A DNA stretch of 60,010 bases from positions 1 through 60,010 of the forward strand of contig DATMNI010000431.1 in assembly GCA_035570275.1 (NCBI GenBank). Direction: 5' to 3'. The notes beneath the pieces are model-generated. The model was not told the origin of the DNA. It saw nothing but the letters and a program-made list of their open reading frames with translations, and did no database searches. The stretch comes from DATMNI01 sp035570275 (GTDB lineage Bacteria; Acidobacteriota; Terriglobia; Bryobacterales; Bryobacteraceae). Below, in pieces: positions 27,602 through 36,774 of the stretch (the first letter of the stretch is position 1; each line of letters begins with the position of its first letter). The position numbers and the translations under genes were made by a program.

Positions 27602-28190
27602 CGACGATTGTCTGTGCCCCAGCGCTTGGCGGGAGCCATCGCATGCGCGGTCAGTGAAAGCGCCGCCTGGCTCGGTTACGGGCCAGGACTCCTGGTCTGT
27701 TCGGTCACGATCTTGCTGCTTCCCCTCCTGTGGCTGGGCCGGCTACCGCACGTGAATGTAGGGCGCTTTGGCCTTCTGATCGTGGGGCTCGCTCTTGGTC
27801 AGCCGCTGGTGGGCTTCGAAAAGCCGCACGGAGATTTCACTCCCTCAACCGGTGGAGGAACTGCAAGACCTAGCCCAGGAGCGCACCCGGGAACTGCAAC
27901 GAAACCAGCCGTGGCTGCAGGAACAGGATCGACTGCTGGATTTGGCGCAGGACGCGATTCTCTCCAAGGACCAAAACGGCATCGTGGGCTCCTGGAGCCA
28001 AGGCGCCGGGCAGATGTACGGTTGGAACTCACAGGAGGCGATCGGGTCTCCGGCCTCGAGGCCAAGTTGCGGCCAACGGCCGATGGCAAGGCGAACTCTC
28101 CCACGCCAGCCGCGATGGTGCGCGACTGACGGTCATGAGCCACTGGGTGCTTCGCCGCGCTGCGGATGGGACGAGCGCCGGATAGCTTGA
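27530..28190 (+). pseudogene. Broken membrane PAS sensor (histidine-kinase-like), frameshifted
   Basis: The first frame encodes an 18-bp-repeat N-terminus and two or three membrane helices with GYGPGLLVCSVTILLLPLL, as in DUF4118/KdpD-type sensors. The reading then moves to a second frame with a coiled coil and a PAS domain (LLDLAQDAILSKDQNGIVGS, MYGWNSQEAIG). A third frame gives the end of the PAS (WQGELSHASRDGARLTVMSH) before stopping near 28190. At least two frameshifts and loss of the kinase domains make it non-functional. It lies downstream of the receiver and anti-sigma genes, so it may be the lost cognate sensor. Confidence 0.7.
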
Positions 28191-28314
28191 GGCGGCTGTG
28201 GCCCACGGCTGCAACAGTCTTCTGACGGTGCCGCCCATCTGGATCCCGATTGTGAGGTTCCTTGCCGCCGATGCCAGGCGTAACATTCGGTAGCCTGGCG
28301 GGTTACAGTGGATC

Positions 28315-30480
28315 ATGCGGCCGGGTATCCTGTTTTTGGTTTTGGGGATTCATTTCGGATACCTTTCGGCTCAGGACTGCCCTCCCGTCGCCCATATTTG
28401 GCCGGGCACAACGGTCTCGGCTTCTCTGGATACTACAAACTGTGGGCTGACGAACGGCACTCCGTACGCGCCATACCGGTTGGACCTTCCGGTTCGCGGT
28501 CAGATTCAGATGGACCTGACCGGCGATGCTGGTCCGGCTCTCATCTTGCGAGACGCTTCCGGAGCCCGAATCGATTCCGGAACCAGCATCCACCGGGCCC
28601 TGGAAGCCGGAAACTATACTGTGCTGGTCAATGGCAGCGCGCCTGGGCAGACCGCCGCCTATTCGGTGAAAACCAGCTTTACGGCGGAGCCCGGCATGCT
28701 CTGCTCCCTTTTGCCGAATATCGGGCTCAACCAGACGGTGGCTGCCACGTTTCCCTCCGCTGGGTGTACGGCGCCGGATGGCTCGCCTTATGAAGCCTAC
28801 GCGGTCACAACGTGGGGGGCCGGCACCCTGAACGTCACCGTGACAAGTTCGGATTTCACGCCGGCGGTGACGGTTCGCGGCGCCGATGGGAGCGCGCTCA
28901 CGCCGGCCGGCGGGACGCTGAACGCCGCTTTCAGCGCGGATAGCCAGTACGTCATTGTAGTGTCGTCGGCGGACACCACGGGAGCGGGGGCGCCGGTCTC
29001 AGGAACGACGGGCGCCTATCAGATCACCACTGCCTTCACCCCTGCCGACGCCGAGACTTGTCTCGCAAGCAAGGCTTTGACCGATTCGATCGGCGACCAC
29101 GCAGCCATCACACCGGCTAGTTGCTTTGTGACCATCGATGGCAGCAGCAACCAGCAGTATTACAACTATTACGACCTCACGGTCACCAGGCCCGGGCTGG
29201 TGGACCTATCCGCGGTTAGCGGCGATTTCACGCCCACCCTGTTCCTGCTGGACGCCGCCGGCAACGTGCTGGCCTCGAATTCCGGCGCCGGCGGTGACGA
29301 CCAGAACCTGGCTGTTACTTCGGGAATCCGCGTTCCGCTGAGCCCGGGAAATTATACGGTCCAGCTTTTCAGCGACGTCCCCTCGGGCGGCAATTACTCG
29401 TTCCAATACGTCTTTACGGCGGGCCTGCCGCAACCATGCAACGCCGCCGCAATGGCTCCGGGCGATGCCCCCAGCGGCCAAATCTCCCAGGCCAGTTGCC
29501 TGACCAGCATCGGTTGGGGCGACCGCTACACGCTCACGCTGCCGGCCGCCGGTACGCTGAGTCTGGATCTCGGTTCCAACGATTTCGACACGGCGCTGGC
29601 GGTCCGCGACGCCCAGGACAATCTGGTGGTGGCGAATGGTTCGGCGGACGGCGCGGTGGACGGCGTTAAGGCGGCGCACATCACCGCAGACTTGCCGGCG
29701 GGCGTCTACACCGTGGTGGCGGCCGCTAACCAGGGCAGTGGGCATTACCAATTGACCTCGCAGTTCGCCCCACACAACATTCCCGATTGCACCGCCGTCC
29801 AGTCGCTGGATATCAACGGCGGATACATCCAGAGGCTGGGATCGGGCAGTTGCCGCGGCGCCAACGGCCAGCCGGTGGACTACTACCAGTTCACCCTGCC
29901 CTCCGATGGCGTGGTGGCGGCGGTGATGACCGCGAGCCAGTTGGATGGCTACCTCACGCTGCTCGATTCCTCCGGCAAACCTCTGCGCAGCGACGACAAC
30001 AGCTACACGGGCAACGACCCGCTGATCGTCCAGTTTTTGCCCGCGGGCGCCTACAAGCTGGCGGCACGCGACGCCTCCAGCACCGCCGGCGGTCTATACG
30101 AAGTGGATGTCCGCACCTCGCTCGGTCCCCGGCCGCCATTCTGCACGCCGAAATCCACGGTGGCGCTGGGCAGCACGGTTACGGGCACCATCAACTTTGC
30201 CGGCTGCCAATACGTGGATGCGACCTTCGCCGATGTCTACCAGATCAACTTGTCGAGCGACACCGCCATCGATCTCCACCTCAACTCCAGCGATTTCGAC
30301 TCTTATCTGGTAATCCTGGATGCCAAAGGAAACGTGGTGGCTCAGGATGACAACAGCGGGGGCGGCACCAATGCTTGGGTCGCCCAACTACTGGCCGCCG
30401 GCACCTATTACGTGGTCGCCAAGCCTTCCGGCGATTACACCGCCCACGGCGATTACTCGCTGATCGTCGGGCAGCAGTAA
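28315..30480 (+). CDS. Secreted six-repeat protein of PPC-like beta domains
   Basis: A 721-residue exported protein (signal peptide 1-19, cleavage before QDCPP) built from six tandem domains of 108-126 residues that start at Cys22, Cys130, Cys249, Cys375, Cys492 and Cys610. Each has a second Cys about 20-25 residues later, suggesting one disulfide per domain. Repeated motifs are DxYxxxL, (S/N)DFDxxLxxxDAxGN and (L/P)xAGxYxVxxxS. These resemble bacterial pre-peptidase C-terminal (PPC) domains. No catalytic domain is attached. It is probably an extracellular binding or structural protein. Confidence 0.8.
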   Translation: MRPGILFLVLGIHFGYLSAQDCPPVAHIWPGTTVSASLDTTNCGLTNGTPYAPYRLDLPVRGQIQMDLTGDAGPALILRDASGARIDSGTSIHRALEAGNYTVLVNGSAPGQTAAYSVKTSFTAEPGMLCSLLPNIGLNQTVAATFPSAGCTAPDGSPYEAYAVTTWGAGTLNVTVTSSDFTPAVTVRGADGSALTPAGGTLNAAFSADSQYVIVVSSADTTGAGAPVSGTTGAYQITTAFTPADAETCLASKALTDSIGDHAAITPASCFVTIDGSSNQQYYNYYDLTVTRPGLVDLSAVSGDFTPTLFLLDAAGNVLASNSGAGGDDQNLAVTSGIRVPLSPGNYTVQLFSDVPSGGNYSFQYVFTAGLPQPCNAAAMAPGDAPSGQISQASCLTSIGWGDRYTLTLPAAGTLSLDLGSNDFDTALAVRDAQDNLVVANGSADGAVDGVKAAHITADLPAGVYTVVAAANQGSGHYQLTSQFAPHNIPDCTAVQSLDINGGYIQRLGSGSCRGANGQPVDYYQFTLPSDGVVAAVMTASQLDGYLTLLDSSGKPLRSDDNSYTGNDPLIVQFLPAGAYKLAARDASSTAGGLYEVDVRTSLGPRPPFCTPKSTVALGSTVTGTINFAGCQYVDATFADVYQINLSSDTAIDLHLNSSDFDSYLVILDAKGNVVAQDDNSGGGTNAWVAQLLAAGTYYVVAKPSGDYTAHGDYSLIVGQQ

Positions 30481-30579
30481 AGGCAGCCTTCAGCAGTCAG
30501 GGGTCAGCAGGCGGCCGCCGGTCGAACGCCTCGGCCGAACGATCGTTACTATGCAACAATATGGCGGGAGAAGGCATTT

Positions 30580-32169
30580 ATGAGAACTTCGATGTTCCTG
30601 GCCCGGCTGTCGATCACCCTGTGCGGCGCGGCCTGTCTCGCCTTTGCGCAGGCTCCTTGCGAACGGCTCAAATCGCTGGCGCTTTCCGATACCACGTTCA
30701 CCGCGGTGGAGACCGTCGCCGCCGGGCCGTTTCAGCCGCCGCCCGGCGCACCACAACCGGCGCGCGGCCCCGGTGCGCCCCAACCGGCAGGGCGCGGCGG
30801 CGGACCACAAGCCGGTGGACGCGGCCCCGCACCCGTACCGCAGATGCTGCCGGCCTATTGCCGCGTGGCCGCGACCCTGAAGCCCTCGGCCGATTCGGAG
30901 ATCAAAATGGAGGCGTGGCTGCCCATTGCAACCTGGAACGGGAAATTCCAGATGGTGGGCAATGGCGGCTGGGCGGGCACCATCAGCTTTGCGGCGATGG
31001 CGGGGGCGCTTCGCGAAGGCTACGCCACCGCTTCCACGGACACCGGTCACGAAGGCGGCAACGGCATGTTCGCGCTGGGGCACCCGGAGAAGATTGTCGA
31101 TTTCGGCTGGCGCGCGGTGCATGAAACCGTGGTCAAATCCAAGGCGCTCATCCAGGCTTTCTACGACAGCGCCTCGAAGTATTCCTATTGGAACGGCTGC
31201 TCCACCGGCGGTCGCCAGGCTCTGGTGGAAGTGACCAAATTCCCCAACGATTTCGATGGCGTGCTGGCTGGCGCGCCCGCCAATCCCCATATCCATCTGC
31301 ACGCCGCCGGGGTGGAACGGTCCATCGAGATGATGAAGAATCCCCAAGGCGCGCTTTCCCCGGGCAAAGTGGAAACGCTCCACAAGGCGGTGATGGCGGC
31401 CTGCGATGCGCTGGATGGCGTGAAGGACGGCCTGATCGGCGATCCGCACAAATGCCATTTCGACGCCGCGTCGTTGTTGTGCCAGAGTCAGTCGGGGGAA
31501 ACCGCCGATTCCGACGCCTGCCTGACGCCCGCCCAGGTGCAGACCGTCAAGACGGTCTTCGCCGACGTGAAGACCAGGAAGGGTGAAATCGTCTGGACCG
31601 GCTTCGAGCCCGGCGGCGAACTGCAATACGCGGCGCTGCGAACGGTTCCCACGCAGCCCGGCGGCGGTTGGGACAGCATCCGGATCCTGGGCCACCAGGA
31701 TGCCGATTTCGACTTCCACAAGTTCGATCTCGATACCGACCTGGCACTGGCCGACCAGTCCGGCATCGACGCCCACACCTTCGACCTTTCGCCCTTCAAG
31801 GCCCATGGCGGAAAGCTGCTGATGTACCACGGCTGGGCCGATCAGTTGATCGCGCCCGGAAACACGGTGAACTTTTACAATGGCGTGCTCGGCAAGATGG
31901 GCAGGAAGCAGGATGACTGGCTTCGGCTTTTCATGGTTCCTGGCATGATGCATTGCAGCGGCGGCCCTGGCACGGACCAGTTCAACAAGATGGCGGTGCT
32001 GGAACGCTGGCGAGAGGCCGGCACGGCGCCGGAGCAGATTGTCGCCGCACACATCGCCAACGGCCAGGTGGACATGACGCGCCCGCTGTGCCCGTACCCG
32101 CAGGTGGCCGTATATAAGGGTACGGGAACCACCAACGACGCCGCCAACTTCGTGTGCAAGATACCCTGA
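30580..32169 (+). CDS. Exported tannase / feruloyl esterase family hydrolase
   Basis: A 529-residue serine esterase of the tannase family, which cleaves aromatic (galloyl or feruloyl) esters of plant material. A signal peptide (1-24) is followed by a Gly/Arg/Pro-rich linker (about 48-84). The alpha/beta-hydrolase core has the nucleophile elbow YWNGCSTGGRQ (Ser208), the acid in YHGWADQL (Asp421) and the His in MMHCSGG (His458). Neighbouring Cys207 and Cys459 give the CS-D-HC arrangement diagnostic of tannases. A lid region with four Cys lies at about 274-312. The ribosome binding site GGGAGAAGG is clear. Exact substrate is unknown. Confidence 0.92.
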   Translation: MRTSMFLARLSITLCGAACLAFAQAPCERLKSLALSDTTFTAVETVAAGPFQPPPGAPQPARGPGAPQPAGRGGGPQAGGRGPAPVPQMLPAYCRVAATLKPSADSEIKMEAWLPIATWNGKFQMVGNGGWAGTISFAAMAGALREGYATASTDTGHEGGNGMFALGHPEKIVDFGWRAVHETVVKSKALIQAFYDSASKYSYWNGCSTGGRQALVEVTKFPNDFDGVLAGAPANPHIHLHAAGVERSIEMMKNPQGALSPGKVETLHKAVMAACDALDGVKDGLIGDPHKCHFDAASLLCQSQSGETADSDACLTPAQVQTVKTVFADVKTRKGEIVWTGFEPGGELQYAALRTVPTQPGGGWDSIRILGHQDADFDFHKFDLDTDLALADQSGIDAHTFDLSPFKAHGGKLLMYHGWADQLIAPGNTVNFYNGVLGKMGRKQDDWLRLFMVPGMMHCSGGPGTDQFNKMAVLERWREAGTAPEQIVAAHIANGQVDMTRPLCPYPQVAVYKGTGTTNDAANFVCKIP

Positions 32170-32220
32170 GTACGGCAGACCACACACAACGATGGTCTAC
32201 CCCACTGAACCGTTTCGACC

Positions 32221-33021
32221 ATGACCACACCGATCGTTACCCTGACCACGGATTTCGGCCTCTCCGACCACTTCGTGGGCGTGATGAAAGGCGTGATTTT
32301 GGGCATCTGCCCGCGCGCCCAGGTGGTGGACATCAGCCACGGCGTGACGCCGTTTGAGGTTACCGAGGGCGCCTACCTGGTGGCGCAGGCATACCGGTAT
32401 TTCCCGAAGAAGACGGTGCACGTGGTGGTGGTGGACCCCGGCGTGGGAACTTCGCGCCGCCCCATCCTGGTGGAGGCCGCCGGCCAGTATTTCGTGGGGC
32501 CCGACAACGGCGCGCTCTCGCTGGTCTATTCGCAGGAGAAGTCCAAGGTCCGGCTGATCGCGGCTGAGCGCGCCGGCCAGCGCTACTTTTTGAAACCGGT
32601 GAGCCGCACGTTTCACGGGCGCGACGTCTTCGCTCCCGTGGCCGCTCATCTGGCCGCCGGTGTGCCGCCCTCAAAGATGGGCAAGCCGATCGAGGACTAC
32701 TTGCGGCCGACGTTTGAGAAGCCGCAACGGGCGGGCAAGCGGACCTGGGTGGGGCGAATTCTGAAGATCGACCGCTTCGGCAACATCGTCACCAACTTCC
32801 ACGTGAACGAGTTTCCCGATCTCGACCAGAAGGATTTTTCTCTTTCGATTGGCCCCACGCAGATCGGCGTGCTGGCCCACAATTACGCCGAGTGCGGGCC
32901 GGGCGAGTTGTTTCTGATTTGCGGCAGCACGGGCTACCTGGAGGTGTCGGTGAGCCAGGGTTCGGCCGCGAAACAGATCGGCTGCGAGATGGGTGCGCCG
33001 GCGGAATTGATGATCGGGTGA
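32221..33021 (+). CDS. S-adenosyl-L-methionine hydrolase (DUF62/SAM hydroxide adenosyltransferase)
   Basis: A 266-residue enzyme related to fluorinase and chlorinase that uses water or hydroxide to split SAM into adenosine and methionine. The N-terminal domain has LTTDFGLSDHFVGVMKG and VVVVDPGVGTSRRPI. FHGRDVFAPVAAHLA carries the catalytic Asp-His-Arg-type signature that separates hydroxide users from halogenases. The C-terminal domain contains RFGNIVTNF and FLICGSTGYLEVSVSQGSAAK. Length is typical. It follows the tannase gene by 51 bp but is unlikely to share its function. Confidence 0.92.
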   Translation: MTTPIVTLTTDFGLSDHFVGVMKGVILGICPRAQVVDISHGVTPFEVTEGAYLVAQAYRYFPKKTVHVVVVDPGVGTSRRPILVEAAGQYFVGPDNGALSLVYSQEKSKVRLIAAERAGQRYFLKPVSRTFHGRDVFAPVAAHLAAGVPPSKMGKPIEDYLRPTFEKPQRAGKRTWVGRILKIDRFGNIVTNFHVNEFPDLDQKDFSLSIGPTQIGVLAHNYAECGPGELFLICGSTGYLEVSVSQGSAAKQIGCEMGAPAELMIG

Positions 33022-33052
33022 AGGCAAGCCGCGTCGGGAGCTATCATAAAAG

Positions 33053-33577
33053 GTGATGCTGCGCCTCCGCCTGACGAATCCCGTGCCCGAGAGCTTGGCT
33101 CATCACTCGCCCTTTGCGCAGTCGCATCCGGAGTTTCCGCTCAAGCCCAGAATCGAGCCCGGGACCGGGCGAGAGTTTCAAGTGATTAGCCTTCCTCAGA
33201 AGGACGGCTCGTTTGTAGCGTCCATTCTCGAAGCTCCGACGATTCGCGTCTATAACCGGTCCCGCAAGGCAGCCGAAGAGAGGGCTTCGCAGAAATTCCT
33301 GAAGACACCGGATCCCTATGCGTACAAGCGCCATCCGCTGGCAACCAGCAAGGTGGTGACCATCGACATTGAGTATGACAGCGATGCCGCAGCCTTCGTG
33401 ACCTACGTGAAGGAGTTGCACCGGATGTCTAGCTTTGGCGACACGGAGGCGGACGCCCTCGACAATACGGCTGAGATGATCCGGGGCTATATCAGGTCGA
33501 TGGAGGCGAATCGAAAAAGAATCCCTCTCGCGGCTCCCAAACTGACAGAATTGAAACGGCTCGTCGGGCTGGTTTGA
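33053..33577 (+). CDS. HicB-like protein with duplicated fold
   Basis: A 174-residue protein. The C-terminal half (about 105-165) resembles HicB antitoxin partial-RNase-H folds: FVTYVKELHRMSSFGDTEADALDNTAEMIRGYI and a basic IPLAAPKL tail. Residues 43-88 (FQVISLPQKDGSFVASILEAPTIRVYNRSRKAAEE) look like a second, weaker copy. No HicA toxin gene and no DNA-binding helix-turn-helix are seen, so a toxin-antitoxin role is not supported. Start could be GTG 33053 or ATG 33056. It lies downstream of the SAM hydrolase on the same strand. Confidence 0.55.
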   Translation: MMLRLRLTNPVPESLAHHSPFAQSHPEFPLKPRIEPGTGREFQVISLPQKDGSFVASILEAPTIRVYNRSRKAAEERASQKFLKTPDPYAYKRHPLATSKVVTIDIEYDSDAAAFVTYVKELHRMSSFGDTEADALDNTAEMIRGYIRSMEANRKRIPLAAPKLTELKRLVGLV

Positions 33578-33614
33578 TGTCCTCTGACCCCACGGTCTCA
33601 GGCAAAGGACGCGG

Positions 33615-33905
33615 TCAGAGTATTGAGCAAACTTGGATTTCGACTTGATCGGTTTGGTAAGACTTTCCGTCAGAGGAGGCCAATTTCAGTTGTACACAAA
33701 ACGTGGACAACTGAATTTCACTCTCTTTTAGCTCCCGCGCCTTCATCATGTTCCAATAATCACGTGGATTGTCGCTGTCGGTCAGGGCGGCTACAATATC
33801 CACGACACAGAAGTACCATTGCTCCTGGTTCCACGTACAGCGAATCCGCTTTCCCCCGAAAAGAATGATCTTGCCCTGTGAATCCGCCGGGCGTTCTTCC
33901 CTCAT
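33615..33905 (-). pseudogene. Truncated BRO-N/DinD-like protein
   Basis: The 96-residue product begins MREERPADSQGKIILFGGKR and contains the BRO-N pattern WYFCVVDIVAALTDSDNPRDYWNMMK followed by ESEIQLSTFCVQLKL. Full-length DinD/BRO proteins continue for well over 100 residues after the DGKSYQTD point. Here the frame ends at once in VEIQVCSIL. It is therefore a C-terminally truncated remnant, typical of decayed phage or mobile DNA. The ATG at 33905 was chosen because GGGAG lies 7 bases upstream. Confidence 0.6.
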
Positions 33906-34086
33906 GGTTTCGCTCCCCATCGTCAGGATGGCAGAAATTGTGTCATTCGCACTTTGGCGGCCTCCAGGCGGCCGGGCCGCTTGATGTACGCTACCGCACG
34001 CCCCCAAGTTCGCCCCCTTTTCCGTGTGTTAAACTGTAACCGTAACCAAGCGAGATTAAGAGAAGACAAGGAGCATCACCTCTAGA

Positions 34087-34356
34087 ATGGCACTGGCGAT
34101 TGAAGCAAAGCGGCAGATTTTCAACACAAATCAGCGCCACAAATCCGACACCGGGTCGCCAGAAGTACAGATTGCCCTGCTGAGCGCGCGTCTGCGCTAC
34201 CTGCAGGAGCACTTCCAGACGCACAAAAAAGATCATGGTTCCCGCAAGGGACTGTTGACCCTGGTCGCCAAGCGTCGCCGGCTTCTGACCTACCTGCGCG
34301 ATACGGACCCGGAGCGCTACAAAGCGGTTCTGCAACGGCTGGGCATCCGCCGCTAG
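34087..34356 (+). CDS. rpsO: 30S ribosomal protein S15
   Basis: The 89-residue product has the full S15 signature: RQIFNTNQRHKSDTGSPEVQIALLSARLRYLQEHFQTHKKDHGSRKGLLTLVAKRRRLLTYLR read along the chain. S15 binds 16S rRNA early in small-subunit assembly. A good ribosome binding site (AAGGAG) lies about 15 bases upstream, slightly far. The usual rpsO-pnp order is conserved, with pnp 213 bp downstream. Confidence 0.98.
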   Translation: MALAIEAKRQIFNTNQRHKSDTGSPEVQIALLSARLRYLQEHFQTHKKDHGSRKGLLTLVAKRRRLLTYLRDTDPERYKAVLQRLGIRR

Positions 34357-34494
34357 TCCATTCATTCTTCGGAAACGGCCCGGTCCAGACCTCTGGCGGG
34401 TGCTGCCGAACTCATACCCATCGAGTCCGAACGGGCTGGGGCGCGTCGCCTTGAGTTCCAAAGGGCTTTTCATCCTGTCAACTCCATTCTCAAA

Positions 34495-34512
34495 CGGCCC
34501 GCCATCGGGCCG
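34495..34512 (+). promoter_or_regulatory. Hairpin in the pnp leader
   Basis: A perfect stem CGGCCCG-CCAT-CGGGCCG lies 57 bases before the pnp start in the rpsO-pnp spacer. In enterobacteria a leader stem is cut by RNase III and lets PNPase repress its own mRNA. A similar role is inference only. There is no T-run, so it is not a typical terminator. Confidence 0.45.
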
Positions 34513-34569
34513 CCGAATCGTCAATTAGCCGAAACTGGTTTTCGGCAGAGGTTGGAGGTTTTTAGAAGA

Positions 34570-36672
34570 ATGCATCACATAGTTGAAGTGGACCTGGGTG
34601 GCCGCAAGATTACCCTGGAAACGGGCAAAATGGCCAAACAGGCGAACGGCGCCGTTGTCGTTCGTTCCGGTGACTCGGTGGTCCTGGTCACCGCTTGCAT
34701 GGCCGATCAGCCCAAACCGGGAGCCGCCTTTTTCCCGCTCACCTGCGACTACCGCGAATACACCTACGCTGCCGGAAAAATTCCGGGTGGCTTTATCAAA
34801 CGCGAGGGGCGTCCCTCCGAAAAAGAGGTGCTCACCAGCCGTCTGATCGATCGCCCCATCCGTCCGCTGTTCCCCGAAGGCTACATGCACGAGACCCAGG
34901 TCATCGCCATGGTGCTTTCGGCCGACCCCGAACAGGATCCGAACTCGCTGGGCATCTGCGGCGCCGCCGCGGCACTGGCAATATCCGACCTTCCGTTCCA
35001 CCACGTGCTGGCCGCCGTCCGCGTAGGACAACGGGAGGGCAAGTACCTCGCCAACCCCACGTACACGGAAGGGCGCGAATCCAAGCTGAATATCGTGGTA
35101 GCCGCCAGCGAAGGCGGCATCGTGATGGTGGAAGCCGGCGCCCAGCAGGTTTCCGAAGCCGACGTTCTGGGCGCCATCGAGTTCGGCCACGAGTGCTGCA
35201 GGAAGATCGCCGCCGGTATCCGCGAGCTCATGAAACTCGCCGGCAAGCCCAAGCGCGAATTCGTGTCGCCGGTCCTGGATGCCGAACTCTACGAGCAGGT
35301 CGCCAAGGAAGCCCGCACGGACCTCACCGACGCTCTCAATACCGAAAAGCATCCCAAGCTCGAAAGCTACGCCCTGGTGGCCGCCGTCAAGAAACGCGTG
35401 ATCGGGGCTTTGCCGGAAGACAAGCAGGCCGACGCCGCCAAGTGCTACGACGCTCTCAAAGAGCGCATTTTCCGCGACGAGATGCTCAAAAACCATCGCC
35501 GTCCGGATGGCCGCGCCTTCGACGAAATCCGAACCATCACCATCGAAACCGGCGTGCTGCCGCGCACCCACGGGTCGGCGCTGTTCACCCGCGGCGAAAC
35601 TCAGTCGCTGGTCACAGTCACTTTGGGCACCAAGGACGATGAGCAGCGCATTGAGCTTCTGGAGCCCGGCGAAGCCTCCAAGCGCTTCATGCTGCATTAC
35701 AACTTCCCGCCGTTCAGCGTCGGCGAAGTTGGCTTCATGCGCGGCCCCGGCCGCCGTGAAATCGGCCACGGCGCGCTGGCTGAGCGCTCCCTTACCGCGC
35801 TCATCCCCCTCGAAGACAATTTCCCCTACACCATGCGCGTAGTCAGCGACACCCTGGAATCCAACGGCTCCAGTTCCATGGCTACGATTTGCGGCGCATC
35901 GCTGGCGCTGCACGATGCCGCCGCTCCCATGGCCGCTCACGTGGGCGGCGTGGCGATGGGCTTGGTCTTGGAAGGCAAGGACTACGCCGTGCTTACCGAT
36001 ATTGCCGGCGCCGAAGATCACTACGGCGACATGGATTTCAAGGTCGCCGGCACCCGCCAGGGCATCACCGGCCTGCAGATGGACATCAAGGTCCCCAACC
36101 TGACCACCGCCATCCTGAAGGAAGCGCTGGAGCAGGCGCGCCGCGGCCGCCTCTTCATCCTCGACAAGATGTACGAAGCGCTGGCAGCGCCCCGCTCCAG
36201 CATGTCGCAGTACGCGCCCCGCATTTACACCCTGCATATTCCGACCGATAAGATCCGCGACGTGATTGGACCAGGCGGCAAGGTGATCCGCGGGATCATC
36301 GAGCAGACCGGCGTCAAGATCGATGTCGAAGACGATGGCACGGTGCACGTGGCCTCGGCCGATGAGGCTTCGGCGAACAAGGCCATCCAGATCATCACGG
36401 ACATTACCGCCACGGCCGAGATCGGCAAGACCTATCTGGGCAAGGTGGTTCGCCTGGTGGACTTCGGCGCTTTCGTCGAAATCTTCCCCGGCACCGATGG
36501 TCTTCTGCACATCAGCGAGATCGCCGAAAACCGCATCAAAGAAGTGCGCGACGAGTTGAAGGAAGGCGACCAGATTCTGGTTAAGGTCCTGGCGCTCGAA
36601 GGCAACAAAATCAAACTCAGCCGCAAAGCCGTGCTCAAAGAGCAGCGCGAAAAGCTGCTGCTGAAAAAGTAG
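34570..36672 (+). CDS. pnp: Polynucleotide phosphorylase
   Basis: The 700-residue product is PNPase, the phosphorolytic 3'-5' exoribonuclease. Two RNase PH-like cores flank a helical domain; the second contains RPDGRAFDEIRTITIETGVLPRTHGSALFTRGETQSLVTVTLG and active-site DITGxEDHYGDMDFK-type residues (IAGAEDHYGDMDFKVAGT). A KH domain (VIGPGGKVIRGIIEQTGVKIDVEDDG, near 555-610) and an S1 domain (GKTYLGKVVRLVDFGAFVEIFPG, near 622-690) complete it. The ATG at 34570 replaces the TTG at 34552; GGAGG lies 11 bases before it. Confidence 0.98.
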   Translation: MHHIVEVDLGGRKITLETGKMAKQANGAVVVRSGDSVVLVTACMADQPKPGAAFFPLTCDYREYTYAAGKIPGGFIKREGRPSEKEVLTSRLIDRPIRPLFPEGYMHETQVIAMVLSADPEQDPNSLGICGAAAALAISDLPFHHVLAAVRVGQREGKYLANPTYTEGRESKLNIVVAASEGGIVMVEAGAQQVSEADVLGAIEFGHECCRKIAAGIRELMKLAGKPKREFVSPVLDAELYEQVAKEARTDLTDALNTEKHPKLESYALVAAVKKRVIGALPEDKQADAAKCYDALKERIFRDEMLKNHRRPDGRAFDEIRTITIETGVLPRTHGSALFTRGETQSLVTVTLGTKDDEQRIELLEPGEASKRFMLHYNFPPFSVGEVGFMRGPGRREIGHGALAERSLTALIPLEDNFPYTMRVVSDTLESNGSSSMATICGASLALHDAAAPMAAHVGGVAMGLVLEGKDYAVLTDIAGAEDHYGDMDFKVAGTRQGITGLQMDIKVPNLTTAILKEALEQARRGRLFILDKMYEALAAPRSSMSQYAPRIYTLHIPTDKIRDVIGPGGKVIRGIIEQTGVKIDVEDDGTVHVASADEASANKAIQIITDITATAEIGKTYLGKVVRLVDFGAFVEIFPGTDGLLHISEIAENRIKEVRDELKEGDQILVKVLALEGNKIKLSRKAVLKEQREKLLLKK

Positions 36673-36677
36673 GCGGG

Positions 36678-36760
36678 AGCTATCAGCGGTCAGCGATCAG
36701 CTTGAACCTTGGCGCGCGCCCGAGGCTCTGGTTCAAGCTGAAAGCTGATAGCTGATAGCT
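36678..36760. repeat. Long imperfect hairpin of AGCTATCAGC units, copy 1
   Basis: A 31-base left arm (36678-36708, starting AGCTATCAGCGGTCAGC and ending CTTGAACC) faces a 31-base right arm (36730-36760, starting GGTTCAAGCTGA and ending GATAGCT) across a 21-base loop, with few mismatches. It sits between pnp and the glycosyltransferase gene. A related hairpin follows truB at 40384-40481. It may act as a transcription terminator or a mobile palindrome. Confidence 0.85.
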
Positions 36761-36774
36761 GTTAGCATAAACGG

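Noticed and set aside
34525..36510. Long antisense open frame opposite pnp (661 codons), and similar ones opposite the tannase and efflux-pump genes
   Set aside because: They are shadows created by strong third-position GC bias. They have no motifs, and the real genes on the other strand are unmistakable.
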